Source: Antrodiella citrinella
Taxonomy: Eukaryota; Basidiomycota; Agaricomycetes; Polyporales; Steccherinaceae
Direction of reading: 5' to 3'
DNA length: 64,000 nucleotides
NCBI GenBank assembly: GCA_004802725.1
Contig: SGPM01000035.1
Location: 62,001 to 126,000, forward strand
Below are positions 35,425 to 47,733 of this stretch, piece by piece. Under the pieces are notes generated by a model. The model was not told the origin of the DNA. It searched no databases and saw nothing but the letters and a program-made list of their open reading frames with translations. Position 1 is the first letter of the stretch. The number at the start of each line of letters is the position of its first letter. A program made the position numbers and the translations under genes.

Positions 35425-37764
35425 TTATGGTATCCCGAGAGAATTCCTGGTAGCAGTACGATGTTGTCCGGTTTTCGTCGCATGGATGCCTGTCACTAGT
35501 GTGAGAACATCTTCTCTCATACCACGATACCACCAGTGATAAAGTGGATGGGTAGTGAAATGGGACGTACCAGCGATGGGGAACAAACGACCAAGTCGTT
35601 TCATAGCGGCAATAAGCACGTCAATTTGTTGATCAGCAATCTCGTTGGCGTTATGGCGCGTGTGGGAGGTGGGTGGGACGAGGGTTTTAATGAACACGTC
35701 TGCGGTGCAATGCCAACACGCCTAGAAACAAACAAAACCGTGTGTTTAGAAAAGTATGTATGAAGTGCGAACGGCGCGGTGATAGCAAGATGATTTGAAC
35801 AAAAGAAGCAAGACGCACGCTGTTGATAGGATCCAGGTAGTCGTAGTCCCCGTCGTTCAGCTCTCGCACGAGTGAGATCACCTTGTTCGCCGCGATCCAG
35901 CACTTCTCGTATGCCACCGCTTGGGTCTTAGCGAGGTCCCGGTGGAGGTGCAGCGTCGAGACGTGAATGAGGGTGTGAATGACGAACAGGTCGATCTCGT
36001 TAAGGGAGAACGGGCCTTGACCCGCACTCATACCAAGCCCCGGCAAATTCGACGCGAACTGAGACAACGACATCTCCAGTGCACGGTGCTCCACCCAGTA
36101 TGTTTCGTTCTTAGTCGAGGTGGTAGCTGATGCACACACGTCCAATGAGCGTGTAATGATACGTCATGTCTGAGAAGATACTTACATGACGTTAGGCGGT
36201 GTGTCTTCTCAAACAACGCAACGGCCTTCGCTCTCAGCGTCGGATAGGAAGTCACAGGGTCGTATCGCTGCGAACTATCATTCAGTACGTTCTGCAAACA
36301 TGCGGTGAGATCGGAGACCTGTCGGGATGAGAAGCAATAGGCACAACTTACTGGAAATTGACTGAGCGGTGTGGGCCATACTGTCTCGATCTGAGCTTGC
36401 GGATGATCATCATCCGGCAAGGCAGCCGGCAGGCCCGTTGCAACTGACCACGCCCTGTCGACCACGAAGACTTGCCAGAACGCAGCGACACGTTCCTCCG
36501 ACTCTATAGCATCTTTCGGAGGATGCAGTTGCACAGCGGAGTTGGAACTGGGAGGTGGCGCTGAATATTGATATTCACCAGCGGTGAATTGCAATTGGAA
36601 CCAGCTGTCGGACCTGATTTGGTGGAGACCCAGACTGACGGCCAACCGTGCCGCGATGGACGAGTGGTAGTACCCCTCCAATATGCGTCCGCGTCCGAAG
36701 AAATATAGCGCAAGGAGACAGGAGGCCTGCAGCACGTTGATAACACGATCGTTATGTTGCAGGGCATCTGAAATACCGCAGAGTGCACGCTTGAGGAAGT
36801 GCGGCTCAAGCTCGGTCAGCGGCGGCGACTGTGAGAGGTGACATGACATGAGATATATCGCGTCCATGAGCGCTGGATGTGGTTTGTCGGGAGAAGCGTA
36901 GGATATGGAGGCTTGGAACCGCTCTATGTGAGTATCAAAGGCGAACTGATGGCGATGCGCCAGGAACATGTCGAGACTAGGTCAAAATGAAAGAAGTCAA
37001 CGGGAAATACAGCGATTGCTCCGCGAAGATGATCACTTACAGCATCTGTTTTTGTTGACAGAAAGTGTTCGGATCCTCCCACCATTTATTTGACAGGGTG
37101 GATGGGCCGGCATGATGGACCATTGGGGAAGAGTAGACGGAACTAGAGGAGAAGGTGTTCGGGAGGTAGAGGGAAGAAGACTCCAGCAGGTCAGAAGATT
37201 GGCCGGAGGTTGATGGCGATTGAGATGGATGGGATGGGTAAAGAGGGAAAGATGTATTGAAGTCATTGAATCCAGCACCGTCATCGAAGAGTTGAGAAGG
37301 CCACTCGGCACCTTGAGCCGAAGCCCCATCTTGACGTTTCACTATAAGGCGTTATAAATATCGGAACAAGTGGGTCACAACGCACCAGGGTGGGCTAAAG
37401 TGACTGAGGGTGAGGATGACGACGAAGAGGAGGCCATGGACTCTACGAACGACGGCGTTGGTGAACCGTCTGGAAAGTCTGACTGCTCCGATTCCAATTC
37501 GCGCAGACGCGCCTCCAGCTTCGCGACCTTTTGCTGCAGGAGCTGGGTGCGACTAATTTGCTTCTTGTCATGGTACTTGCATTCAGGGCTGCGACTGGCC
37601 TTGACGCATTGCGTACAGATAGGACGGACGCCGTCACATTTCTTGGAAGAGAGACGTCAGCGAAAGAAATGATCGAACGCAGATCACGTTTGGGTGCTTA
37701 CCATCTTGCGTTTGCGACAACAGAGACACGCTTTGCCTCGTTGCAGGGGAGAATCTGCCTTCAT
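35425..37764 (-). CDS. Zn2Cys6 fungal transcription factor
   Basis: Starts MKADSPLQRGKACLCC. The binuclear cluster is CX2CX6CX6CX2CX8C, split by an intron after CCRKRKM and resumed at KCDGVRPICTQC. A basic linker and a short coiled coil follow (QLLQQKVAKLEARLRELE). A Ser/Pro-rich region leads to the fungal-specific regulatory domain: LDMFLAHRHQFAFDTHIERF, PALMDAIYLMSCHLS, VLQASCLLALYFFGRGRI, ARLAVSLGLHQI and ERVAAFWQVFVVDRAWSV. The final exon adds GIHATKTGQHRT and stops at 35425-35427. It binds DNA, presumably CGG-type sites, and its targets are unknown. Its closeness to the terpene synthase makes it a candidate pathway regulator; that is inference only. Confidence 0.85.
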
Positions 37765-40719
37765 GGCGGGCGTAGGTGGGTCGGTGGCCTAGTTGGGGGG
37801 AAGAAATGGCGGCCAACGACGGGCGTGTGGACCACGAGTACCGCACAATATATGCTCACGAACGGGCAGCGTAGGGGGTAGCAAAGGGGCCAAGTATGAA
37901 AAGGCCGTGGACCAAGAGGGACAGAGTAGCCTGCAAATGTTGCGCGTTTATATGTACGTTGTTGGCCTTCGGTATATCGCTAACGCTCGATCACCATAGC
38001 TCGAGTTGTCCCAAAACAAAACTTTCGAAACGACAAATTCGCCAACAATCCAATCGGCTACGTACCTTCAGCCTGATCGCCAATCTCTGCGTGGTCGCAT
38101 TCCTCAGGCGCGCCACGGCACCTTACGGCACATGGCGCCTGCTTCCTCCTTGACGCCACCTAGTCCTCCTCTTGTCCTCCATAACGGTCCCGAATCGTTG
38201 CGACATAGGGATATCTCTGCACGAATTAGTCACTTGGACCACCTATACATCATACGACCAACATGGGAGCCATGTCGTGTCTTCGAAACCGTCACACACA
38301 CGCTGAAACAATGACTCGAAAGTGGTCGCATTGCTACAATAACAACCGGCAAATCAAGACATCTCCTAACGCTGTCCATGCTGACAACACTGAGCCGCAT
38401 TGAGTACTGCCTGAGGTCTCCTATCCATCTTCTTCAATTTAGTGAAACCGCCCCCTCTTTCCAGTGCTGCGAATAACGAAATGATTTTCCGTACCAATCC
38501 TCAATGGGATTCACGATAAACCATCCTTGTTAGCGTACGTTTTGCGTCCGTGTCCATCCAACAACGCGTGGTTTTTACTTCGATCGCGCGTCTATCATTA
38601 GAGTCTCGGGTTTCGTAAACGCTGTCAAGACATATCCCCATCTTATCGTCCAAGTTTCTCAGTACACATGCACTTATGTTGTATTCTGGTTACGCAGATT
38701 TGACGCAGATGCTGTCATATCAGGAGGTGAGGCCTAGCTTGGGGTGTAGACGATCACTGATTGTCGACCCAACACAGCTATCTTTGATACAACCGTTATT
38801 ACACGTCTCTGCGTTGGAAACCCTACGTACGACCGCTGCATTGTTGTCCTCAAAGCCACCGAGTGGCAAGTGCTCTTCGCCCCTCTCCCGGACCATACGG
38901 ACTGAGATTGAGTTGCCGCTGTCAGAGCGGATTCTGGACGGTGCACACCTGCGACGCATCCGTAAGGTCATTTCGGGCTCGTGGACTTACAGCGACCCCA
39001 TGTCTTCATGAAAATTGTCGGACATGGTCCACGTTCTTCTCATCTTCATCATATTGCTATGTTCATCTCACTGGATGTTCGATACTCCACAACATTGAAA
39101 CAACTTTACAGACCATGCGAGTCGAGCGTCGGAGACACCACTCGTCCGCCATGCCCAGATGTTCGACCATCATTTTTAGGATGTATTATCACGGCAGAGT
39201 GGCTGTCCTCAAGTGTGGGCGCTCTCAAAAGCACTTCTGTGATGCAAAGAAGATCGAGTCTTTCCAGTTCTCATTCAAATTGGACGCTGAGACCCCCGAA
39301 CGCAGTGCAGTCGATACCCAATAGATGATCGCTTTGCCATCTAGAGGCCGCTTTGTTCTCAACTGTGCATACCTTTTTCCTACTTCCAATTACAGTTGTG
39401 CCACCAATGAGAATGCGGATGCATTCCGAAGCGTCTTCAGCCTCGTGTCCGCCATACCGTTCGCTTCAGCCAATCGTGTTCGAGGTACCTCCCAGTTTTT
39501 CAAGATCCAGCAGCCTCCCTCCCTATCTTCCGCGTCTCATGATCACACTTCTGTTAAACGCCAATTTAACACTTGCGATAGCACTGTCAGATGTCTCTTG
39601 TGTACCCCGGACCGTTGGAACTCCGCGTCTTTCGGTGTGTGCCTCAGATACTAGTACTTGAGTGCGGGAACTTGATCATGAACTCATGTGGCATTTCATT
39701 ATCCGAGAGCTACAAAAGGGCCATCAACTTTTGAATTGTGTGCGAACTCAACTCACGTCGGGATGCCCGTTCCGACCAATATAGCTACGACTAGAGGAGA
39801 AATCACGGAGGAATATAACACTGCGATTCAAATTGAACATAGCGGTGGTCAGACGCTGTTACTATATCAGGAAAGTAGCAACCTATATATGGATTGATAC
39901 AGCCACATTTGGAAGGCCGTTCCGAAGGCGCCGTACACGGTGTACATGATCGTGTACAACTCTCTCAGATCTCAATGCCTTACCCCGGAGTCTGGGCACC
40001 TCAGGGATAGACAGTTTTTGTCGCGGGCACAGAACACCTTATGTATGTTTCGTCTTCACCATAAAGGTGAAAGCCATGTTGTTCCGCTCAGACTGCACAT
40101 GCCAGTGATCATAGTATTTTTCCAATGCGACGTCTGAAAACTTCAACAGCGATCCTCACACATCAGATATACTCAAACGCGCCACATCGACTTCGAAAGA
40201 GTGCGACCTCTTCGGAGAGTTCAGAACGCGTCTCGTCCAGCGGCGCGACGAGGGGGCCTCGGTTGCGGTCTCGGTCACTAATCCTCATCTTCTTGAGAGG
40301 AGGAATTCTGAGGAATTGGGTATAGTGCCAATGTGTAACACATTGTGCGGACCCGCAGTTTGGGTCAGATCTGGGAACTGCATCTCATACTATCTCATGC
40401 CGTTTGTCTCTGCATATCTGTGATCTGCGAAAGATACACGGGAGGAGTATTTTTTGACTTTCTTCTGTGGTACCTCGTGTTCCGAATCACATTGTTTTTT
40501 CATATTCTTGAATATGAACTGCGTGGTTGCGAATTCCTGCTCGACGTTCTAAGGTTCTGCCCTCGGCATTCTGGGCAGCCGGCAGCCGGGGTATACTCAC
40601 GACATGTCAATGGGATACACAAAACGCACAGCAAGAAGACGCACAATCATGCAACGTTGTACGGAAGAAGCGACCAGCAATCTATATTGCATCTTAAGTA
40701 TACCACACAACCACAAAGT
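37765..40719. other. gene-poor stretch, about 2.95 kb
   Basis: No protein family, RNA or terminal-repeat element recognised. Open frames such as 38676-39011 and 38863-39324 (+) look random. A small hairpin lies at 39933-39945 (GTACAC, one base, GTGTAC) with another GTGTAC at 39952. May be relic DNA. Confidence 0.4.
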
Positions 40720-41915
<1,196 letters not shown>

Positions 41916-42467
41916 CTTCGACGACGAGAAGAGGGGAATGGAGAGTGAGAGGAAGAACGAAAAGGTCGCACCTTACTACGAGCCAAGTCCAACGAAATCC
42001 TTACGTCGTGCAGTTAGAGCGGAGCTCGTAAATGACACTGTCATGGGCGGGACGCTTCGCGGCATAACTCCTAACCCTAACACAGCTATCGCCGCACTCC
42101 AGAGTAGTTCGAGCCTTCAGGCATTCGTTAGCTCTTCAGCTCAAAAATTGAACTGGTATACGGTAACGTGGAAGCTGTAGAGATGTTATGAGGAGAATTG
42201 TGGACGGGGTGCTTGCGCCGGGTCCAACTGGCAGGAGGACGTTGAAGAGCACATCATGCTGCAAGTTAGGATGGGCTGGTCCCACGATGGAACGCCGGAG
42301 TTGACGACTTGAACTTGACCACCACTTTGTTCTCATTGGATTCACTGGAGTATCGTCGACTAGGTTATCGACTGCAACTCAGGACTACGTCCAGTTGGTA
42401 CGTGCTACAGCATACCTCAGGTCGTCGTTGACGCCGTCGGACTCCCAGATTCACGTTCACGTTCACT
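41916..42467. other. intergenic between ADK1 and the F-box remnant
   Basis: ADK1 promoter side. No supported gene. A two-unit CCTAA motif near 42068 is noted elsewhere as rejected. Confidence 0.5.
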
Positions 42468-43794
42468 ATGGCCAATTCGCCTCGTTTTGGTTTCTGTCCG
42501 TTGCCCGATACTAACACAAGGCGAAGGCTCAGCTTCCAAGCGACCAAAGATATTCTTGAAACCTCCCAAGAGCAGGGATGTTCCCCCACCTTGGGTACCC
42601 GCACGTCATCGCTTCCCCTTGGATCTGGTATTATGCGTCGCCGGATTCCTGAAGAGCGATACCAGAAGCATACGAGCTTGTATGCTGACGAGCAAATCAT
42701 GGTACCACCTCACACGACGCTTCATCTTCCACACGCTCGATTTCCAACGCAAATGGGACTTGGAAAATCTTTCTCAAGAATTATCCCGACGAGAAGCAAC
42801 GACCCTGGGTCGAGAAAATGATGCTCCGGTACATCTCAAAAGATATCGTTCACTCCTTGCTGCAGACTTTCCCGAACATGCGTGCGCTGGAGGTGTCGGA
42901 TCCTTGTATCTACACGTCCCAAAAGGTGTATTCGGATCTGCTCAGCCGCCGTGTGCAAGAATTGACGATACGGTCCATGACGCTCGACACAGCCCAGCTA
43001 CTCGACATCATCAAACACTTCCCCAACCTGTCGACTTTGGCACTTATCAGCCTGCCAATGTCGCTGTAGAAAGTAAACCTCACGTAACAACGGGACCCGA
43101 ACATCTGCTATGCCTCGAACACCTCATCTCACCCGGCAACAAGATACTAGTAGACAATAAGGTGTGGTTCTACAACTTGAATTACAACATTCCGGACCGT
43201 GACGTCTGCATGCTCCGCTCATTAGTGGTTCACATGCATGACGAAACGGTGTGCGCTAAGCCGGTAGACGTGGACTTTTTTTGGCCACTTTCAGTGGCAA
43301 CCTGCAAGAGTTGGGGCTCATGTTCCCTTCAGTCTCATATTGGAACGAACAGGTAGTATCGCTTGGTCGTACGTTCACTTGCCACTGTGCCTCGCGGGTA
43401 TTGCTGACAGAAAACATGTGCAGGGTGCCCCTTGTCGCTCGCGCATCTTACAGGTCTACAAACCCTCTCCTTGGGAAGCCCTCTTCATCCGGCAGTCTTG
43501 GGGGTCCTCTCAACACCTCTCCCATCCGTGATGCACATCATATTCTGGATGGAGTTCGAAACCACTCGAGGTGTCCGAAACGTTCGGTACAAACCGCTCG
43601 ACGAACCCCTTTGCCACCCTGATTTCGTAGGTCTTCAGGACGTTTTCATTCAGTATACGGGACCATTGCACTTGGAAATGGTCACGGATAGATTGGAGTT
43701 GTCGTTTCCTCAAACCACGGAACGAGGTCTCCTTCATATTGTCAAGAATGACCCAGTAAGCCTGCCACTTCTATTCCTCGCGCGACCGTCCTGA
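42468..43794 (+). pseudogene. F-box-like protein gene, frameshifted
   Basis: An F-box-like motif reads HRFPLDLVLCVAGFLKSDTRSIRACMLTSKSW, continued by RRFIFHTLDF (about 42615-42750). The start may be ATG 42468 with a short intron (42484-42520, branch-like ctaac). The expected continuation VEKMMLRYISKDIVHSL (from 42806) is in another frame with no intron between, implying a 1-nt lesion. That frame runs through LRR-like pieces (FPNMRALEVSD, FPNLSTLALISL) to a stop at 43067-43069. Later pieces (HLTGLQTLSLGSP, GLQDVFIQYTGPL) are again in other frames to about 43794. F-box proteins bring substrates to SCF ubiquitin ligases and are highly expanded in agaricomycetes. Confidence 0.6.
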
Positions 43795-44254
43795 CGTACA
43801 ATACGAACTTCATAGAAGTATCGTCATCTAGAAGGATATTTGAAATATTGACGTGTACCTCGACAATCCAAGATTTGTACTACATGAATATTGTGAATCT
43901 CGTCGCAGTGCTTCTTGTCGTTCGGAGTCGTTCCCTTCGTCCTTATCAGTCTTTCGATTGAATCGATTCCCCTCGACTATACACGATTTGTCACATGAGA
44001 AACTCGCTGCGATTGACCCACTGAAAAACTAGATCGCTCGACTTTGATATACATCACACCAGCTTGTTGGAGTACAACTTCAATGTAGTACAAGCTTCAC
44101 GACGTTCCGAATCCCGATTACGGCGATTAGCGCCGGTAGTCATCGTCCAGTACACACGTTGTTACATCTTGTTCCAAGCAATCATGGTACCATTTCCTCA
44201 GTAAGCGTCTCCCTCCTCGGTACGACTTGTTCTGCCCTTAATACTCACAACAAC

Positions 44255-44260
44255 AAAAAA
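44255..44260 (-). terminator. RNA polymerase III terminator of tRNA-Gly
   Basis: Six consecutive T on the minus strand, about 22 nt 3' of the tRNA end, the usual pol III stop signal. Confidence 0.7.
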
Positions 44261-44282
44261 CTGAAAGCCTCATAACACTCAA

Positions 44283-44369
44283 TGCATTAAGAGGGAATCG
44301 AACCCCCGGCGGGTCGAACTATTGTTCGATCAATGGCAACGACCCAGGTTACCACTACCCCATTAATGC
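44283..44369 (-). tRNA. tRNA-Gly (GCC) with a 16-nt intron
   Basis: The minus strand folds as a tRNA. The acceptor stem is GCATTAA with TTAATGC and discriminator A. The D-arm is GGG-TAGTGGTAA-CCT. The anticodon stem is GGTCG with CGACC. The T-arm is GGGGG-TTCGATT-CCCTC. The anticodon loop is interrupted: T-T-G-C-C-A, then 16 extra nt, then T. The anticodon is therefore GCC (Gly) and the intron sits at the canonical position after base 37. CCA is not encoded, as expected for eukaryotes. Confidence 0.92.
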
Positions 44370-44948
44370 TTATGCAGGAAGCGCTAGTAGCAGCTATCAC
44401 CCTTATTGTTGAAACCAAGGTCATCCATGGTTCAGGTGTTAAAAGTTCGCAATACATGGCGAATCCTCGAGTCGTGGCCGTGTGAGGGCGTACCTTTAAT
44501 GTTCTTTGAATGTGCACATTGTAGACGTCGAAAGTCAAGTCAATCTACACAGCTTTATTTGCGCTCATCATCAAGTTTGCCACGCCAATAACCTGGACTT
44601 GTCTCGGTCCAGGACTAACCACGAAAGGACCGTGGACTGCATGAACGTTTGTTAAGCTTTTACCAGTTGGCAGGAGCTTTGACATGCTGTACGCCCGTAC
44701 GCCACACGCTTGGATAGTGTGCTGTCAGTATTGAAAGATAAAAGGGCTCACACCGGAGTGCAACTAATTCACTGGCATGAGACTCACGGACGTCTACCGC
44801 GGAAATCGCTGTTTGGAGCACGGTTGATCCATGAAGCCTCGCACCAGTTTCATGCAGACAAGTGTAATGAAACGACTGCGTGAAGTGTGAAGTATCAAAG
44901 CAAGTATATTGTCACGAAAGCAGCAACAGGCAACAAAGGTGAAAACTA
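44370..44948. other. intergenic between tRNA-Gly and OST48 gene
   Basis: 5' flank of the tRNA and 3' flank of the OST48 gene. No supported gene. Confidence 0.5.
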
Positions 44949-46555
44949 TCACTCTGTTTTGGTCGACTTCTTCGCAGACGCGCGGTCGTCGCCAGCAAGC
45001 CACAGAGCAGAGAAGAGCAAGAACCCGACGCTCGTGCTGATAGCACCGACGTAGTAGGGCCACGCAGCGCTCAGGAAGCGAGGGTATCCGTCGTGTCGTG
45101 GCGGTACGAGGGGAACGACCGTGCTGCTGTGGAGATGCGTCAAGCTGTCATGAAGCCCCGTCAGCAGCGTCATAAACCGCAATAAAGAGTAGACACGTAC
45201 CCTTTACGCTTGTAGTCGATGATGAATTTGAAGACACCATGCCTGTCGGGTGCACGGAACGTCACGGAGTATTTACCGGGTGCACCGCGAACAGGAGGCA
45301 GAGCTGTGCGGATATGGGGGTCCAGCATGGTAAATTCAAGCTGCAAATCTTCGATACCCGAGTAGGGCTCCCATGTGGACTTGACAGGGTTGAATCTGGA
45401 TATATACGCCGTGAAAACCTGCGAATAGGTCTTGAGCATACAATTTGTAAGTCGTCGCGTAAGATTCAAGACTTACGACCTGATCGTTGGTAGTGTAGGT
45501 CTGGCCAGGAACTGTCTCGTTCACGCGGTGGTGCTCAACACGATCAATTCGGAGGGCGAGAGACTCTTGGAACGTCCAAGCAGCAACATCAGATGCGAAC
45601 TGTTCATTTCCAGGTTTACCACCGCTATTGCAAACCCATGAGTATCTCCCGTCAACTGTCAGAAGCAAAACACTCACCCGGGCAGGTCCTTTTGGAAGAA
45701 CTCATCACTGAACAACTCGACTCCACCGACCCATGTCGCCCGAGCGCCGCCAAGAGCTTGGAAACCTGCTACCAGACCTAGCTGGCTGCCCGCCCACAAT
45801 CCCTCGCCACCCTTGTCCGTAGCATCGACCAGCGCATCCGCGCCAAGGTCGCTCTCCGAGTCGCTAGCGAAACTCTCCGCAGGCGCGTTCAAAATCGGGA
45901 CGAGGAGCGGGTTGTTTTGGTACGCGAAGGGGACACCAGAGAACCAGACGGGTGACAGGCCGGGGGAGAGGATGTCGGAGGGTGCGACGGAGACGGGGAT
46001 GACTGTCGCTGGTTCGTTGCGTGTGGGGAAGTGGGAGATGAGGGGAGTACCGGGTGGGGGGAGCGTCAGGGAAAATTCGGCTGCAAGTGAGGTGAACGGT
46101 GTCTGTCTAGGAGAGAGTGCGATGAGGAGATTTGTGTGTTTGGAGAGAAGAGTAACGAGGGACTGGGGTGTGACGTCTTGTGCGAAGCCTAGTCCTTCAG
46201 GTCAGCCAGACACCCCTCGGAGCGAATGACAGCAGACGTACTCTTCGATTCCGGGGCAAATAGAATAACATGCGAGAATTTTGCTTCGTCGTATTCGATA
46301 ACAGCGGGCTTCACATCCTTGGGTGACCGGAATGTGAGTTCATAGCCCTTCTCTGTGCGCAGCAGCATCAGCCTCAGACGTCAATACTCGCAGACTGTTA
46401 TACCACGCACCTTCCAGTCCACTGAAGAACTTTGAGAAGCTGTCCTTCTGTAGCTTTGGTTCAAGGATGACAAGAACCGAATCTCCAGTGCTAGACTTGG
46501 CCGAAGCGAATGAAACCAGCCCAAATAAAGCGGATACGAACCACTTTGCCCACAT
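44949..46555 (-). CDS. WBP1: oligosaccharyltransferase 48-kDa subunit (OST48/Wbp1)
   Basis: MWAKWFVSALFGLVSFASA is a clear signal peptide. The lumenal domain begins SVLVILEPKLQKDSFSKFF, then EKGYELTFRSPKDVKPAVIEYDE and FSHVILFAPESK, the family hallmark. FAQDVTPQSLVTLLSKHTN, an ADALVDATDKGGEGLWAG segment and SGGKPGNEQFASDVAAWTFQES follow. After VEHHRVNETVPGQTYTTNDQ comes the membrane-proximal domain (YSVTFRAPDRHGVFKFIIDY). The single C-terminal helix is WPYYVGAISTSVGFLLFSALW, with a short Lys-rich cytosolic tail KKSTKTE. About six exons. The subunit is part of the ER complex that transfers the dolichol-linked glycan to Asn. The second ATG option upstream is not in a signal-peptide frame, so 46555 is preferred. 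Confidence 0.93.
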
Positions 46556-46877
46556 TGCCACAATGGAAGGCAGACTGGATTTCCTGTCAACAGCATTGTC
46601 AGTCCATTTACTTACTGCCAAGAGCAACTTCGAACATACGTTATAGAGAGTTTAGTGAGAGTTTGAGCAAGACCGTGTACACCGTTCCCGACACGTCGTG
46701 CGCGCCTGAAACGCGTAATACACGTGATCCGTCCGTTTTTGGATGCCCGACATGTACCCGACGGCGACTGCTCTGCCCGCGCCATTCCGAAACCATACGA
46801 CGACTTACAAACATTCATCTTGAGCTCGAACGGCCATTGTCGTCGTCGAGAACCAGTGCGGACACAAGTTGCAGCAA

Positions 46878-47241
46878 ATGTTGTCTAGTGTGAGTGTTGT
46901 ATATTGCTTTGTCACCTCGATCCATGCTTACATCCGACGTAGATATCTTCATGGTGGGGAGGCTCCGGCTCGGGTTCACCTGTACCAGAATCTAAGCCGT
47001 TTGACCCTACGGACCCTAAGCAGAATCCTATGAATCCACAGGGACTCAAACCGTACGTTTGCTGCTCGTCACATCTTCAGAAAGTTCTGACAGGTGTTTC
47101 AGATGTTGCGCGTGTCCTCAGACAAAGTCCGCGCGCGATGACTGCTTCTTCAAGTATGATACGTCGGTGGCTGATGAGAAGTGCAAGGAGCTCGTGGCTT
47201 CGCATGTTGCTTGCATGCGAGGGCTTGGGTTTAGACTCTAG
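46878..47241 (+). CDS. COX17: cytochrome c oxidase copper chaperone Cox17
   Basis: Three exons. MLSS joins to ISSWWGGSGSGSPVPES, continues to PKQNPMNPQGLKP, and a last exon starting at an ATGTTGCGCG gives KPCCACPQTKSARDDC. The copper-binding Cys-Cys pair and twin CX9C motifs (CPQTKSARDDC and CKELVASHVAC) are intact. The C-terminus MRGLGFRL is the family signature. About 75-80 residues, normal size. Cox17 is oxidised by Mia40 in the intermembrane space and hands Cu(I) to Sco1 and Cox11. The 3' acceptor (gtttcag just before ATGTTGCG) was chosen because it rebuilds KPCCAC. Divergent from the OST48 gene, about 320 bp between starts. Confidence 0.92.
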
Positions 47242-47733
47242 GAGGTTGTGGTCATTTGGAATAAACCTAGAAGTGCGTCCGTTCTACTCATTGCAAATCT
47301 TCACCTCATGCCTCATCTGATATTCTACAGGTAATGTAATATGCCTTAATTAGTTGAGTCTGCGCCGTCGTTCTGTGCATTCAGGAACATCCCCTCTCCT
47401 CGATATTTAGCGTGACGACACAAGCTCAAAGGGGCATCGGCCTCTGACGGCTTTCTCACGTTACCTCTCACCTCGCCGACACGGAGAGTACCAGCCCCCG
47501 ACGTACCACAATCAGGACAAATGCGACCGTAAAGGATAGTGGGTTCATGTTAGAATTACAGGTAACGAGCGTATGAGCAGCAAATATCCATCTGACAGGA
47601 CCAGAATTTGTGGTATAATGTCCGTAATCATAAATGACGATTCGTACAACCTTCCTTGACAACATTGCGAATACATACAAGAGAACACCGAAAGCGACAG
47701 AGATACAATGCGAAAGGGTCCAAAAGACAATAG
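47242..47733. other. intergenic, COX17 and F-box 3' ends
   Basis: Two convergent genes end here. No supported gene within. Confidence 0.5.

Noticed and set aside
36028..36969. Reading through 36145-36350 without an intron in the Zn2Cys6 gene
   Set aside because: Unspliced frame gives unrelated sequence at both ends; splice signals restore the regulatory domain.
38676..39324. Overlapping plus-strand open frames as a possible new gene
   Set aside because: Composition is random-like, frames overlap each other, and no domain or plausible splice model appears.
42064..42076. CCTAACCCTAA, like fungal telomere repeat
   Set aside because: Only about two units, inside unique sequence between housekeeping genes; chance or a trivial interstitial motif.
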